Source of the DNA: Gigaspora margarita
Taxonomy: Eukaryota > Glomeromycota > Glomeromycetes > Diversisporales > Gigasporaceae
Assembly (NCBI GenBank): GCA_009809945.1
Contig: WTPW01000946.1
Location: 62,001-126,000, forward strand
Length of the DNA stretch: 64,000 nt
Direction of reading: 5' to 3'
How positions within the stretch are numbered: the first letter of the stretch is position 1; each line of letters begins with the position of its first letter. The translations under genes and the position numbers were made by a program. The notes beneath the pieces were generated by a model that worked only from the letters and a program-made list of their open reading frames with translations, was not told the DNA's origin and searched no databases. Shown here piece after piece: positions 24,392-35,629 of this stretch.

Positions 24392-27240
24392 TCAATTTGG
24401 TTGATTTGTCATTATATGCTTGTTTAAATTATGATCCTTTTTACCTATTTTTTTCTTCTTTCGGGAAGGAATAATATGAGGATCAGTATTTTCTTTTTCT
24501 TTACTAGCACCAGACAAATTTCGCTTTCCACTACCAGATCTTTCTGACTTTCGCCTTTTAATAGATTCCACTTGGACACGAATCATAGAACTACTTTTAA
24601 CACAAGTTGCCTGATCTGAATTATAATTAAAGTCATAAAAAAATGAAACAAGTTGAGAAATAGATTTCGATTTTGCTTAATGATATTATTCTGCGAATTT
24701 GTTGAGTGCAATGCATAAGTGAAAACCAGAATTTTCATAATCTGCTTTAATTTCATCTAAAAATGTAAAAAAGATGTTATTATTGATATCAATTTCTTTA
24801 TCCGATTTTCTAAAAGAATAATACAATGTTAATTTAGTGAACTAGTAAATTATCATAAAACATCCAAAGTAATGAGAATTCTAGAATAAAAAACCTTTGT
24901 TCAGTAACTTCATCGAAATCAATATTAGAAGTATTGTTTACTGTTATGAAGTCTTGATCTTGCAAGAAGGGTCCAGGTCGTAATGAAGCATAAAATGAAA
25001 GATCCTTAGAAAAATAGTCTAAAAAAAAAAGGTATAATAAAATTTGCCCAATAATTGTTATATATATTATGCAAAATGCAAGAAAATTCAAAATTTACAT
25101 TATATAATCAACAAAATACTCTATAATTATAATTATCTTTAATGCTAAATAAATTACTTAAATAGTGCAAAAGTGACAGATTTTTTGATCAATAAATCAA
25201 ACACAAACTAGAACTATACAGGTTACAAATTTATACATATACATAAATTATATAGTTACAATTACATCACTTACCAAATGTGATATATGAGTATATTACA
25301 TGTTCCTCAGGTGTCAATGAAGGTATAAAATTAAATACAGCAATATAATATTTAATCGCAATGGCATCCTGATGTTTGCAGGATGCTCCAGAAGTTCTAG
25401 TTGGACAAGTGCATGCTCCAATCCCATTGTTCACAACATAATAAAGATTATCCTGTCTTGTGCTTTTCACCAAAAATTCATTTTCTATATTTGTTCTTTT
25501 AATAAAATTCAAATACACCATTTCCCAACCAGGGCATAGAAAATGTTTTACAATGCGATAATGACCAGGATGTTTATGAGCAACTTCAAAAAGCTGTTAC
25601 TCATAAACCTTTCCATACTTGATGTTATAAACTGAAACACTTGTATAACATTATATGCTTGTGTTCTTGCAAAAATGATATCTTTTAAGATACCGAAACT
25701 TTGTTCAATTATAATTGTTTGTATTGTTTCCATATATGGGTAAACTAATATGGAATGATAGAGACCAAAAATGATGTCTTTCCCACAAATGTTCAAAGTG
25801 CCTTTGTAAAAGTAAATAATGATAAAAGATTTATTTAAATTCCTCATAATACTTATTCATTTCAGAGTCAGATATTGCGTAAAGGATTTTTTCATTTTAT
25901 TCATTATGAGCACTGGGTCTTCCTTTTTAATTTGGTGCTTCAAATTGTGCAACCACCTCCAAAATGCTTGTAAGACGTAAAATGTACACAAAAGATGGAT
26001 ACCTGTAGTGAGTACCAATTAAATTAATTATTAATTTAAATTATAAGAAGCATACTTAATATAATGCAAATAAAAATAAAATGATTAAAGACAAATATCT
26101 CATGGCCAACAAAGCTCCAAAGCATTACATTCTGCGCTTGAATCATCAGTGAGAAAAATAATTGGCCCTACTTCTAACCTACAACTGAAAAAGGCATATG
26201 GCGGAAGTATGTTTTTAGTAAGTCTATTGCCTTTCCAATGTACTACCTAATTCATCAGAGGTAATAAATAAACCCAAATGGAGGGCCCCGACTGCACAAC
26301 TGGTATAGAAAAGAGTAATTTAAGTGTTTAGAGGATCAAATAATGCTGATGCATCTATGTAACATATTTTACCAGCCTGAAGAACCTTTTCGTGCACACG
26401 TGCTATCAAATTTGTTACTATACATAAAATAAATGCATTTCCAGAACTTGCATTATATTTTTGTAAAGCAGCTTTACCCTGCCTAATAATATAATTAATT
26501 ATATAGTACATATATTAAAATATGTAACATATTGATTTAAAAAAATATAAATAGAATAAAATAAAACAAAAATCATAACCTAATCTATTATAATCTTCCA
26601 CGATTAATTCTAATCACTCAAATATTGACTTTCTATTACAGCTACCATGCATAGCATTGTGATATTGCCAAAAAATATAATAAACAGAATCATAAGCTGG
26701 ATTAGTTGCTCAGTCCGCAAGTAACTCTATCAATTCTTGCTCATCTTGAGTACCGAGGTAGAGATCATCTTCAAGAGCATATATCGCTGAGGAGGGTGAG
26801 TGACCATCTTTGAAAAGATCTTACAATTTGTTATGAACTTCTTCTTTAATTGGTCAAAAACTTAGAGATTCAGCTGCATTGATGACATGATTGTGTGTGA
26901 ACCTAATATTGATTTCCAGTAGGTGACTCAATATAAGGTGCTTGCACTCCAACTGCAAGTGAATAGTTGCAGGGCAAAAGATGTTTTGAGCCCGAAATGA
27001 CTGCAGATGCTTCACTTCAAGATTTTCTTGCTTTTTTTTTACTTCATTGCTATGGATGAAATATCGTTGTTCACAAAAAATAACACAGTTTCCTTTAACT
27101 TCAAAACCCCTTTTTTGAGGCATAGTTGTCTTTAACCAGAACTGATACTCCAGAAACCTCTCACATGCACCTTCCTCACTATCAACATTCATGAATACAT
27201 CTAGTTCAAAATTTGCAACTTCGAATCCTTCTAGTGTTCA
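24392..27240 (-). pseudogene. MULE transposase remnant, right arm
   Basis: Same protein as the left-arm copy, on the opposite strand. The N-terminal part is better preserved here: NVDSEEGACERFLEYQ near 27185 leads to CPATIHLQLE and HNHVINAAESLSF near 26870. Catalytic pieces near 26380 (CYIDASALFDP) and 25700 (IEQSFGILKDI) follow, then the SWIM finger near 25420 (CTCPTRTSGASCKHQ) and the basic tail ending QPN at 24392. Breaks occur at different places from the left copy. It is nonfunctional as it stands. The two copies are a natural alignment for dating the duplication. Confidence 0.85.
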
Positions 27241-27437
27241 ATGTGGTGGTAAATTGGTTAAATTTTGTATTTGATAAGTGTAATGTTGAGGAAGAACGAA
27301 TTTTAAAATCCCTGGTAAGTCATTCTACAAAAATTTCTAAAATAATAAAAAAGAAAATGACTAAATTAATACTATTAGAATCATGAAATCATTGATAATT
27401 AAAAAATAAAGAAAAATAACAGTTTAGAAATTCTTAT

Positions 27438-28077
27438 CCCTTAAATTGTAGTAGAACACAGGCAAATTTGCCTGCGGTTTTGCACTTTTTTGGCTCTGAT
27501 TTACTTTTTTTAAATACCAAGATAATTAAATAAAACTTTGTACAATTATATTTAAAAATAAGGATTACTTTTTTGCAAAATTAGTTTTTGTAATGGAAGA
27601 AAAAAAATTTAAGTTATATATAAGCTAAAAATAGATAACTTTATGAAAAAAATTTTTAAAAAAATTTTATCACAATTTCTCTATAATCTTGTTCAGTTTT
27701 AGTTTTAAAGCTATAGTTCTTAAGACAATATTGTAGTTTATATAAAGGATAATAACTTTTATTATTGCAACTTTAATGATTTATTTGTAAAAATTAAGAC
27801 TTGTATTAGAAGTAAAAATTTTTTTTATAGACAGGAACATATAAAATTTAAGAAAACCTAAAGAAAAAGTTTAATAGTAAAAATGCTAATACAAGAACTT
27901 TAAACTTTGATTGTACTAAAGTTTTCTAATAATTTTAAAAAATTTTCATAACAAAGTTATTAAAACAAAACTCAGAATATTTTTTACTTAAAAAAGATAT
28001 AGCTAAAAGCAATATTTAAAATTTTACTAAAATTTTTAAAATACGCAGGCAAATTTGCCTGTGTTACAATCTAAGGG
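27438..28077. mobile_element. 640-bp TIR element found only in the right arm
   Basis: The inverted ends are CCCTTAAATTGTAG and complement CCCTTAGATTGTAA, followed inward by the 16-bp palindrome CAGGCAAATTTGCCTG in both arms. The left arm near 19437-19490 shows the empty site, and the dinucleotide AT appears duplicated. The interior is A/T-rich and non-coding. I do not recognise the family. Confidence 0.75.
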
Positions 28078-28836
28078 ATAACATCATTATTAAATAGACT
28101 TTTTATGATGTTATAAGAATTCCAAGCTATCATTTTTCTAGACCAGTTCTCAATTAACGCTATATGCTATGAAGTCATTGATAAACTGATAAATTGATTA
28201 TTGTTATAAATTAATTATTCAAAATTACTACAAAGAAAATGGGACAAAAAATAAAATAAATCGCAGTTCTTTTCTATTGAGGTCTCAAACTTCAAATTAA
28301 TAAGTTTTGTACAAGCTAGTAATCACTATTTTACATGAAAAAAAGACCTCAATAAGCTTTATTTAAAGGAATTTTAATAAATTTAAAATTCAATCACTAA
28401 TTTACACAAAAAAAGGCTCTTAATAAAATACTGCAGTTGTAAATTAAGGTTCTTCCTAAAACTAACATTAATAATTAATTTATTAATACTGGGTTTTTAC
28501 CTTCGGGTTATTTTTTGCGCTTTTTATAACTGTACGTATGTGTAACTCTTAAAAACTTTATCATAAACTTCTTTTGTATAATAGACTTAATAGACTTATA
28601 CTTTTATATGAATATAAAAACAAAAAAAATATTCAAGAGCGAACAAAAAGTATTCAAGAGAGAACAAAAATATTCAAGAGCACGAAAATAAAAAAATCGT
28701 AAGTGCATATTAATGCAATACAATATCATCATTATGAGATCATAGTCAACTAATCTGCTCCTGAGTACCCTGGGTCAGGCAGATCATTTGATGATCAGCA
28801 ACATGCATAACCTGTCACACATTTCGGACCTGCCTC

Positions 28837-29239
28837 TAGAGATGTGCCTTATGCATTATGCATACTATATTATGCAATGCATAATGTCGCATAATGCAAT
28901 GCAATACTTGTAAAATTTAAAAATGCACATAGAGATTATTATATAATTTTTATCCAATTAAAATTATGTAATTTGCTTTTATTCTAACAATATTTTTTTA
29001 AATCAGAGCTTATAAATTATATATATTCCTTTTTAATTTGCCACAATAGTAAATAAATTTCTTGATCCAACTTTTACTACTATATATTGTAGTCTCCTAT
29101 TCTGCTATTTTATATTCAATAGCTAGTCTAAATTCACTAATATATTATATAAAAATGCAGTATTGCATAATGCATCATGCTGCATAATATCGCATTATGC
29201 AATGCAGAACCAAAAAAAACCTGCATTTGTATATCTCTA
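28837..29239. mobile_element. TIR element rich in ATGCATTATGCATAAT words
   Basis: The left end TAGAGATGTGCC and the complement of the right end TAGAGATATAC match. The next 60-70 bp of each arm are packed with TGCATAATGCAT-like motifs. The tip resembles hAT ends, but no 8-bp duplication was found, so the family is open. It abuts the outer end of the MULE inverted repeat. Confidence 0.5.
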
Positions 29240-29433
29240 TACAACTCACACTATAGTGAAAACACAATATAATGAATTTTGAATCGTGATTCATACTAAT
29301 GCTAAGCCTGATTATAATTTTATAAACTGTTACACATTCAAGCATTTAAAGTCATCAAAGCCCTAATAATTCCTGCTTTTGCAATGCAGTTTGTTATATT
29401 TTTAACTTTTGATTATAATAATATCAAAAATAG

Positions 29434-31226
29434 TACATCAGCAAATTTATAATAGCGTAATCTTACGTAAGATATTANGAACNNTAATATAAGCAAAATA
29501 TTACNTAATATATTTCGAAATATTTCAAATTATCAAATTTTCGAAATAGTACGAAAGTAATTTCGAAATATTTCGAAATAGGTTAACGAAATATTTCGAT
29601 CCCTTTCAAAATAATTTAGGACTAGGAAACCAAGCTGGATCAGGATCAGTAGGTCTGTAACCTGGATCGCGCATTAGACTGATTTTTTGAAATAGTTCGA
29701 AATAATTTGATGATATTCAAATTCTGTACTACAAGATCAGATTAGATCTTTTGTTTATAATTAGATCTTCTATTTTTTTTCTTTCGCTTTTTTGTTTTTA
29801 TTTCGTTTCATATTTTATTTACATTTCATTTTTTGTTTTCGTTTCATTTGTTTGTTTTCATTTTTATTTTTAATTTTTTTTTAATTATTTTTTATTTCGG
29901 CACTTTTACAAGACACCTTTGCAAGAAGATATACAACATTTCGAAACCTTTCGCATATCTACTCAGACTTCTGACATAATCAAGAACACCAAGAACGCTT
30001 CTTTAGAGAATGATTTAGTTAGGCGCAAGTTTTCACAAGTTTTCGCATGGATTTGCAAGTTTGTGCAATTTTTTGCAAGGTTTCGCGTTATTTATTTTTT
30101 GGTTTTGTATTTTTTGTTTTTGTTTTCTTTTGTTTTATTTTAAAATTTTTTTTATTATTATATTTCAGCACTTTGCGAGAACAGAACCCTTACTTCCTGG
30201 CACTTTGCACGAAAAACAACCCAGACTTTTTCAGTACTTCGCGACTTTTTTGGCATTTCGCAAGAACATTAACACGACTTTTGCAATTTCTGAATTTACA
30301 AAAATGCGAACTCTTACGAAGATATGGGCTTCGTTTATTTTTTATTATTAGTTTGCTTACACTTTTTGTTTTTTTGTTTTTTTTTTTTTCTTTTTTTTTT
30401 TAAATTTTATTTTAGTTATTCCTAACTTCTTCGAAACTTTGTGACTTTCCTCGGCAATTTGCAAGAACCAACACTTCCAAGAAACATTTTTATTTTGAAG
30501 TTTTTAGAAAAAGAGTATGAACTGAAGTTTATAGCCAAAACAAAAGAAGTAGTCAAAGTGAAGACAATAGAAAACAAAGAAGCGAAGATAATAACTAACT
30601 GTGGGTGAGCGAAAATAAGTGTGTAGGGCTAGTTTTTTGTATATAGTGATAGAATTAGAAGCGAAGAAGTGCGAAAGTATTTAAAATAATATATAATAAT
30701 GTAAAAATAATACTGTAAAAAATGTATAATAATTAAAATATAATATATAATATAATATGTATAATATATAATAATAATAAATAAAAAAATAATAATAAAT
30801 AAAAAAATGTAAAATTTTATAATAAATTGCGAAACCTTGCGAAATAAAGTGAAAACCTGTAAAAAAGCATGATTATGTGAATATGTATATCGTTTATTTA
30901 TTTTTTAAAATTTTGCGAAAATTTGCCAAATATTGCGAAACAATGCAAAATGATCCAAAATATTGCGAAACAATGCGAAAATATCAAAATATTACCTCCT
31001 GCACGCATTAGTTTATTGATCTGCATGAGTACACGACCCCTGTGGGGGAGGTAATTTGCATTTTTTTTATTTGGTATATTTTGAAATATTTCGAAATAAT
31101 AACCATAATATTACTGTAATCTAACGTAATATATTACGTAATACACCGTGACGATCGTAAGATTTTTGTAATATTATGGCCCGTAATATCTTACGTAAGA
31201 TTACGTATATATAATTCGCTGATGTA
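29434..31226. mobile_element. 1.8-kb TA-flanked TIR element with CGAAATA motif clusters
   Basis: The ends are CATCAGCAAATTTATAATA and complement CATCAGCGAATTATATATA, then GCGTAATCTTACGTAAGATA / ACGTAATCTTACGTAAGATA, flanked by TA at 29434-29435 and 31225-31226. Inside both ends lie clusters of TTTCGAAATA and ACGTAATATTACG. The middle has many TTTCGCAA/TTGCGAAA words (29950-30330 and 30825-30990). Reading frames in the middle are low-complexity Phe-rich and not convincing. Probably a non-autonomous mariner-type element with a repeat-rich cargo. Confidence 0.65.
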
Positions 31227-32237
31227 TATGTATAATAATAATTAAAAAATTTTTATCAAATCCAAGGATCCAAAGACTTCTATTTAGAAACTATTTTATT
31301 AATGGCAAGATTATGAACCAGCAAAGTTTTTAATTTATTAATTGCTTAATAGATATTGTTATTATAATATATAAGCCATCAAGAGAAATTGAAAAAGTTT
31401 AAAAACATCTCTATTGCAAAATCAGAAAAAAATAGTAAATAAGTATTTAAATATAATAATATATATATTACAAAAAAATGTAGTTTTATAAGAGTTTAAA
31501 TATCAGTCACCCAATTTGTCACACAGATCACGGGAATAAATTTTTTATTATATAATTTTAGTGATCGACATCTATATGATTGTTGACTTTTTGATAGTAA
31601 AGTGTAACAATTTGCCTTTTTTAATCACGATTTTTGAAGGTTCATTAAATAGAAACCGTGTTATGGCTTAGATTTAGTGAAACACAAAAAGAAGTACTTT
31701 TATATATTCCAGTTTAGACTGAGGTAAAACATAAACCTGAAAAACATCATGAACATGAAGTTGGCCTTTTGCTTCAATTCTTATCAAATTTATTACATCG
31801 CTTGCTCTTTTTTTTTTTTTATTTTAACACAAAGGCATTATAGAGCCTAATATTCATGAGCCCATTCTTTAAAGACTCAAACTGAATTCATTTTATATTA
31901 CAGTTTTATAAATATTAAGCAACATTTTTTCTTATTCATTGTCTAGTTCTGTAGATAGTGTTTAATAGTGTCATAAATATTTAATTTCCACACTACAGAC
32001 ACTAATTCAATAATTTTTTTTAATGTGTTCTGTATAATTAAGCACATTCAAAAGGAGATTCTGTTTACTTTCAACAGTAAAGTATGCGTATCCTTCGCAC
32101 CACTCTAATTAGAAGATGTAACCTGAATTGAATTCAATTCAACCTGGGGATTTTTATTAGAGGATTTTAATTTAAATGAATTAAACAAGGCACTTACCAG
32201 AATACCTGGAGAAATTATTAGTGGATGTGCTTTGTAA
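31227..32237. other. Intergenic stretch upstream of the MSS51-like gene
   Basis: A/T-rich, with no TIR pair or reading frame recognised. A segment near 32196-32240 (GGAGAAATTATTAGTGGATG...) resembles two pieces further downstream at 33166-33200 and 33219-33265, giving a three-times repeated motif that brackets the MSS51-like pseudogene. Confidence 0.4.
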
Positions 32238-33290
32238 GAATACCATACTGTTTTAATTTTCGCCAGGGGGTTCACTGACTTTAGGTTTCGTCTTTCATCA
32301 TTTACGAAAATAGTTTCACCTAATAGCTATAAGATGGATTCTCAAATTAAACTTCAAAATAATAACTTATTTCATCCATTATCAAAATCACCAATAAAAA
32401 GTCTTCAAGAACGAGGTGAACTAATTAGAAAATTCAGTAAATGCCCCAGTTTGTGAAGGATTAGCTAAAGAAAATCAAAAAAGGCCATCTTAAGAGTGTC
32501 CAGATTGTGGAATTCCTACTCATTGTTCAGAAGAGCTAACTTAATTGAACATAAACTGCACACATGTAAAATGTCAAGAGAATTCAATGAAGATATGCAT
32601 TATTTAATGATTGGTAGAAAAATGAAAGAATTTGAATATCTGAGTATATTTACCAAAATAATTTAAATTTTTTAAATTACTTTATTGACATTTATTGCTG
32701 CTTACAGGTTCACAACCACTTGATGAAGAAGTTAATTTGTTAAATTGGAATACATATTTGTACACAAGAGGATTTTCAAGTATAGACCAAGATCGTTCAT
32801 TGAGACATGTATCTAAATTATTAACATACCCGATAACTATTGGTTCCGTTTTACACCAAAATGGTCCTTATACACTTCAAAATTGATTGACAAACGAAGG
32901 CTTAAAGCTAACTGGTAGGTTTTCCAGAAACTTTACTTTTTTTTATATATATTATTAACATATGATATATTTTCATAATTCAAGCATTAAGAATGACCCT
33001 GCATCCAAAACAAACTAGTTGATATAAAAACACTTCGACCTGCAGAAACAATCCGAATCTTTATCATTGGAGCACGAGCAGAAGCACAAATGCTGTTACA
33101 TATATACACAACTTTCATATTTATTCCCAACTTCTCTGAATAATAGACTTGGATCAGGAGGAAAATTATTAGTGGATGAACACTATGCTTACTTCATTGA
33201 TCTTGTGCATAATCAACTTGGATCAGGTGGGAAAATATTAGCGAATGCACTTTGCAAGAACATGCTGATTTCTCTGAATCTTTCATTATA
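32238..33290 (+). pseudogene. MSS51-like gene, decayed, introns retained
   Basis: MSS51 of yeast is a mitochondrial translation activator for COX1, with relatives across fungi and animals. Recognisable blocks in order: a basic, Arg/Phe-rich possible mitochondrial presequence (FARGFTDFRFRLSSF near 32259), FHPLSKSPIKSLQERGELIR near 32370, a zinc-binding stretch ECPDCGIPTHCSEE near 32496, MIGRKMKEFEYL near 32608, then LLNWNTYLYTRGFSSID near 32737, RHVSKLLTYPITIGSVLHQN near 32805, TNEGLKLT near 32892, and IKTLRPAETIRIFIIGARAE near 33021. Two GT-AG introns fit the breaks between blocks: 32644-32707 and 32915-32984. Stops and frame changes (after KCPSL near 32455, near 32540, after YTLQN near 32883, near 33016) mean it is no longer a full gene. 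Retained introns argue for a DNA-level copy rather than a retrocopy. The C-terminal half is not found. Confidence 0.75.
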
Positions 33291-33299
33291 AACTTATTA

Positions 33300-34140
33300 G
33301 TGGATAAGAAAATTGCACTAAACATTAATTCACTTTCTAAAAAACTAAATCATTGATAAAAACGAACATTATCGGGAAGAAACTTTTGGAAGATAGTTTT
33401 AAAAATGGAACTGAATATGGATTTATCATTATCAGGTATGGGTAGAATATTCGGATTTAGTTATTACTATAAATACGCGATTAAAGTTAAAGATTAAATA
33501 AGCTATTCATTATCAAAATTTGCAGGCAATCATATGCTAAAGTTTATTTCGCGCTTACATGGTATACTATAAAATTTCAACAAAACATCTTTTAGTTTAA
33601 AATTTATTTTGGGAAATTTGATTTTGCACATCAAAAATAACCTTAATCATTGATGGTGGAATTCTTTTTTTCAAAAAAATCAAAGTTATATAAACTGATT
33701 AATAGATTTATTACGTTGTGGGCTTGCTTTGATGTTATTAATAATGATTAAAATGTTAAAATTAATAAATTTTTATTTTAAATATTATTTTTAATATTTA
33801 AATAATGACAACTAGTAATATATAGTTATTGGGTGTATAGCGACCAATAACTGTAGTTATCTGACAAACTCCTACGATCATGAAATTAGTTATTCTTATT
33901 TTTTGTGATGTAAACGTTTATTAAATTAAAGCTTAGCCAATAACTCTCTACGAATCATTATCATAAATGAATACAGTAATTTGACAAATGATTGGCTACA
34001 CATGCTGCAGAGTGGCACATGATCATTTGCGTTATTTACTAATTTTGTTCAATAATGTATACTTATTGATTGAAGCAGTTCGTCTGGTCCGAAGTTTGCA
34101 GACTGGTCTAAGTATGAATACTGTACAGCGCGGACTATAG
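33300..34140. other. AT-rich intergenic stretch
   Basis: Follows the MSS51-like pseudogene. CCAATAACT-type words recur at about 33840-33960 in both orientations (GACCAATAACTG and AGCCAATAACTC). No gene seen. Confidence 0.4.
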
Positions 34141-34149
34141 TACCCCAGG

Positions 34150-34328
34150 AGACCCCAAAATATACATAGATAGGTCAGGTTAATTATAGGGTTACTAAAA
34201 AAGAAAAGATCTGCAGAAAAAACTTCAAAAATAAGCAAAAAAATTACTATAAATAGAAAAGATCTGTATAAAAAACCTCAAAAATAAGCAAACTCATACC
34301 TGACCTATCTATGTATATTTCGGGTTCC
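34150..34328. mobile_element. MULE-like MITE with 9-bp target duplication
   Basis: Exact 9-bp direct repeats taccccagg at 34141-34149 and 34329-34337 flank inverted ends whose shared core AATATACATAGATAGGTCAG pairs perfectly (34158-34180 with 34298-34320). The interior has two tandem units of about 40 bp built on GAAAAGATCTG..AAAAAAC. A 9-bp duplication is the Mutator-like hallmark. Confidence 0.8.
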
Positions 34329-34434
34329 TACCCCAGGTATGATACATTCCATGGGCAAAATCCAAGTTAGTACCCGGGTACTATACTAAGCGATTTTTCT
34401 ATGAAAAATTTTTTATATAGAATATACCCCCGGG

Positions 34435-35154
34435 TAGGGTGTCCAGGATTATAATCTGGTAAATACCAAATTATGCATTCTGTAAATACAAATTATGCGA
34501 ATTATGCGGACCCCAGGATTAGGGTTAAAAAATTTTGCTGCCCAAATATCAAAATCTGCTGCAGTGCAAGACAAACGTTTATAACCAAAAATTTAGTCTA
34601 TTAAACTGTTTTTACATGTTATTATACAAATAATATTGTCGAACTCTAACCTAATTGCAAGATCTTATCCCTAATCTAAAAGCACAAAATTTACTAGAAA
34701 TTTTTGTATTCTAATTTTTGCCCATGTCAAAAATTACAAGTACATATGTACCTACGTTACATAGTTACATTGTACAACCAATAGTGTGTTGGCATATAAT
34801 CGTTATACCAATGCTATAAAAGTTCTGGTATAATAAATAATTGTTGCTATATTCGGATCTATTAATTTTAAAGTGTAGATGCAATGATAGTTTAGCCAGC
34901 ATTATTCACATGATCCTACTCAGAATTAGCCAATGTTAGAGTATAACAGATAATATAGGCCAACTTGATATCCTATTTTGTGTAACTTAATCTGTATAAC
35001 ATCTATTGCCCAATAGAAATTTCTTTATACAAGAGAATGGATAAAATGATGCGAGATTATGTAAATTTCTTTAAATTATGCAAAATCGCATATTTTATGT
35101 GCTATAAGGTGAATTATGTGGATATTATCCCGGATCATAATCCTGGACACTCTA
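34435..35154. mobile_element. TAGGGTGTCCAGG-family element, 0.72 kb
   Basis: Ends are GGGTGTCCAGGATTAT and complement GAGTGTCCAGGATTATG, flanked by TA (34435-34436 and 35153-35154). A second, shorter member lies at 57199-57537. Both contain repeated AATTATGCG/AATTATGCA words near the ends. No coding capacity. Likely mariner-type and non-autonomous. Confidence 0.75.
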
Positions 35155-35160
35155 CCCCCA

Positions 35161-35562
35161 GGTAGTGTTCTGCAAAAAAAGGATATGAATGGATCCAGTA
35201 TTTTTAATATGTATGAATGTAGCATTTCACAAAGGGAACTGTATATATAATTAATATAAAAAAAAATACACTACTAGTAACAGGCTCTCAAATGCATCTG
35301 TAACTAGTAGCAGTCCTTCAAACTTGCTTCACAAACTGGATCTGAATCCAGGCCCAGATTCAGATCTGGGTTATGCAGTAAGTTTGAAGGGTTGCTACTG
35401 GCTACAGACACACATAAGAGACAAGCGGAGCCTGTTGAAAGTAGTGTATTTTCATATTAATTATATGTGCATTTTCAGTTCTAGTACCTTTTGTGAAATG
35501 CTACTTTCATACTCATTAAAAATACTGGATCCATTCAGATCCTTTTTTGCAGAACACTACCC
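35161..35562. mobile_element. Foldback element, 0.40 kb
   Basis: The arms pair over about 190 bp each: GGTAGTGTTCTGCAAAAAA at the left with its complement at the right, then GAATGGATCCAGTATTTTTA in both. The centre near 35340-35375 is GGATCTGAATCCAGGCCCAG, itself a hairpin. It sits directly against the element at 34435-35154, and both lie among CCCGGGTA-type words, suggesting nested insertions into an older CCCGGGTA-ended element. Confidence 0.65.
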
Positions 35563-35629
35563 CGGGTACTTTATATTCAACCATATAACTTTTTTGGAGA
35601 GAGTACTTTGATGTGGGGTATTTATTTTT

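Larger units (their letters stand above)
18657..28836. repeat. 10-kb inverted repeat of two MULE copies
   Basis: A left arm (about 18738-23262) and right arm (about 23325-28836) are near-complementary over almost their whole length, separated by a spacer of about 62 bp. Inner arm ends read CACCAGCCAATCAGAGG and the complement CCTCTGATTGGCTGGTG. A terminal unit of about 80 bp (GCAAGTCCGAAATRTGT...GGTTATGCAT) is present at 18657-18737, in the spacer on the minus strand, and in diverged form at 18738-18800 and 28770-28836. Each arm carries one decayed transposase. The right arm is longer because of two later insertions (23694-24016 and 27438-28077), both missing from the left arm. Confidence 0.85.

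Noticed and set aside
29919-30403. Overlapping Phe-rich frames on the plus strand
   Set aside because: Low-complexity T-rich sequence inside a TIR element; the translations are poly-Phe/Leu and no domain is visible.
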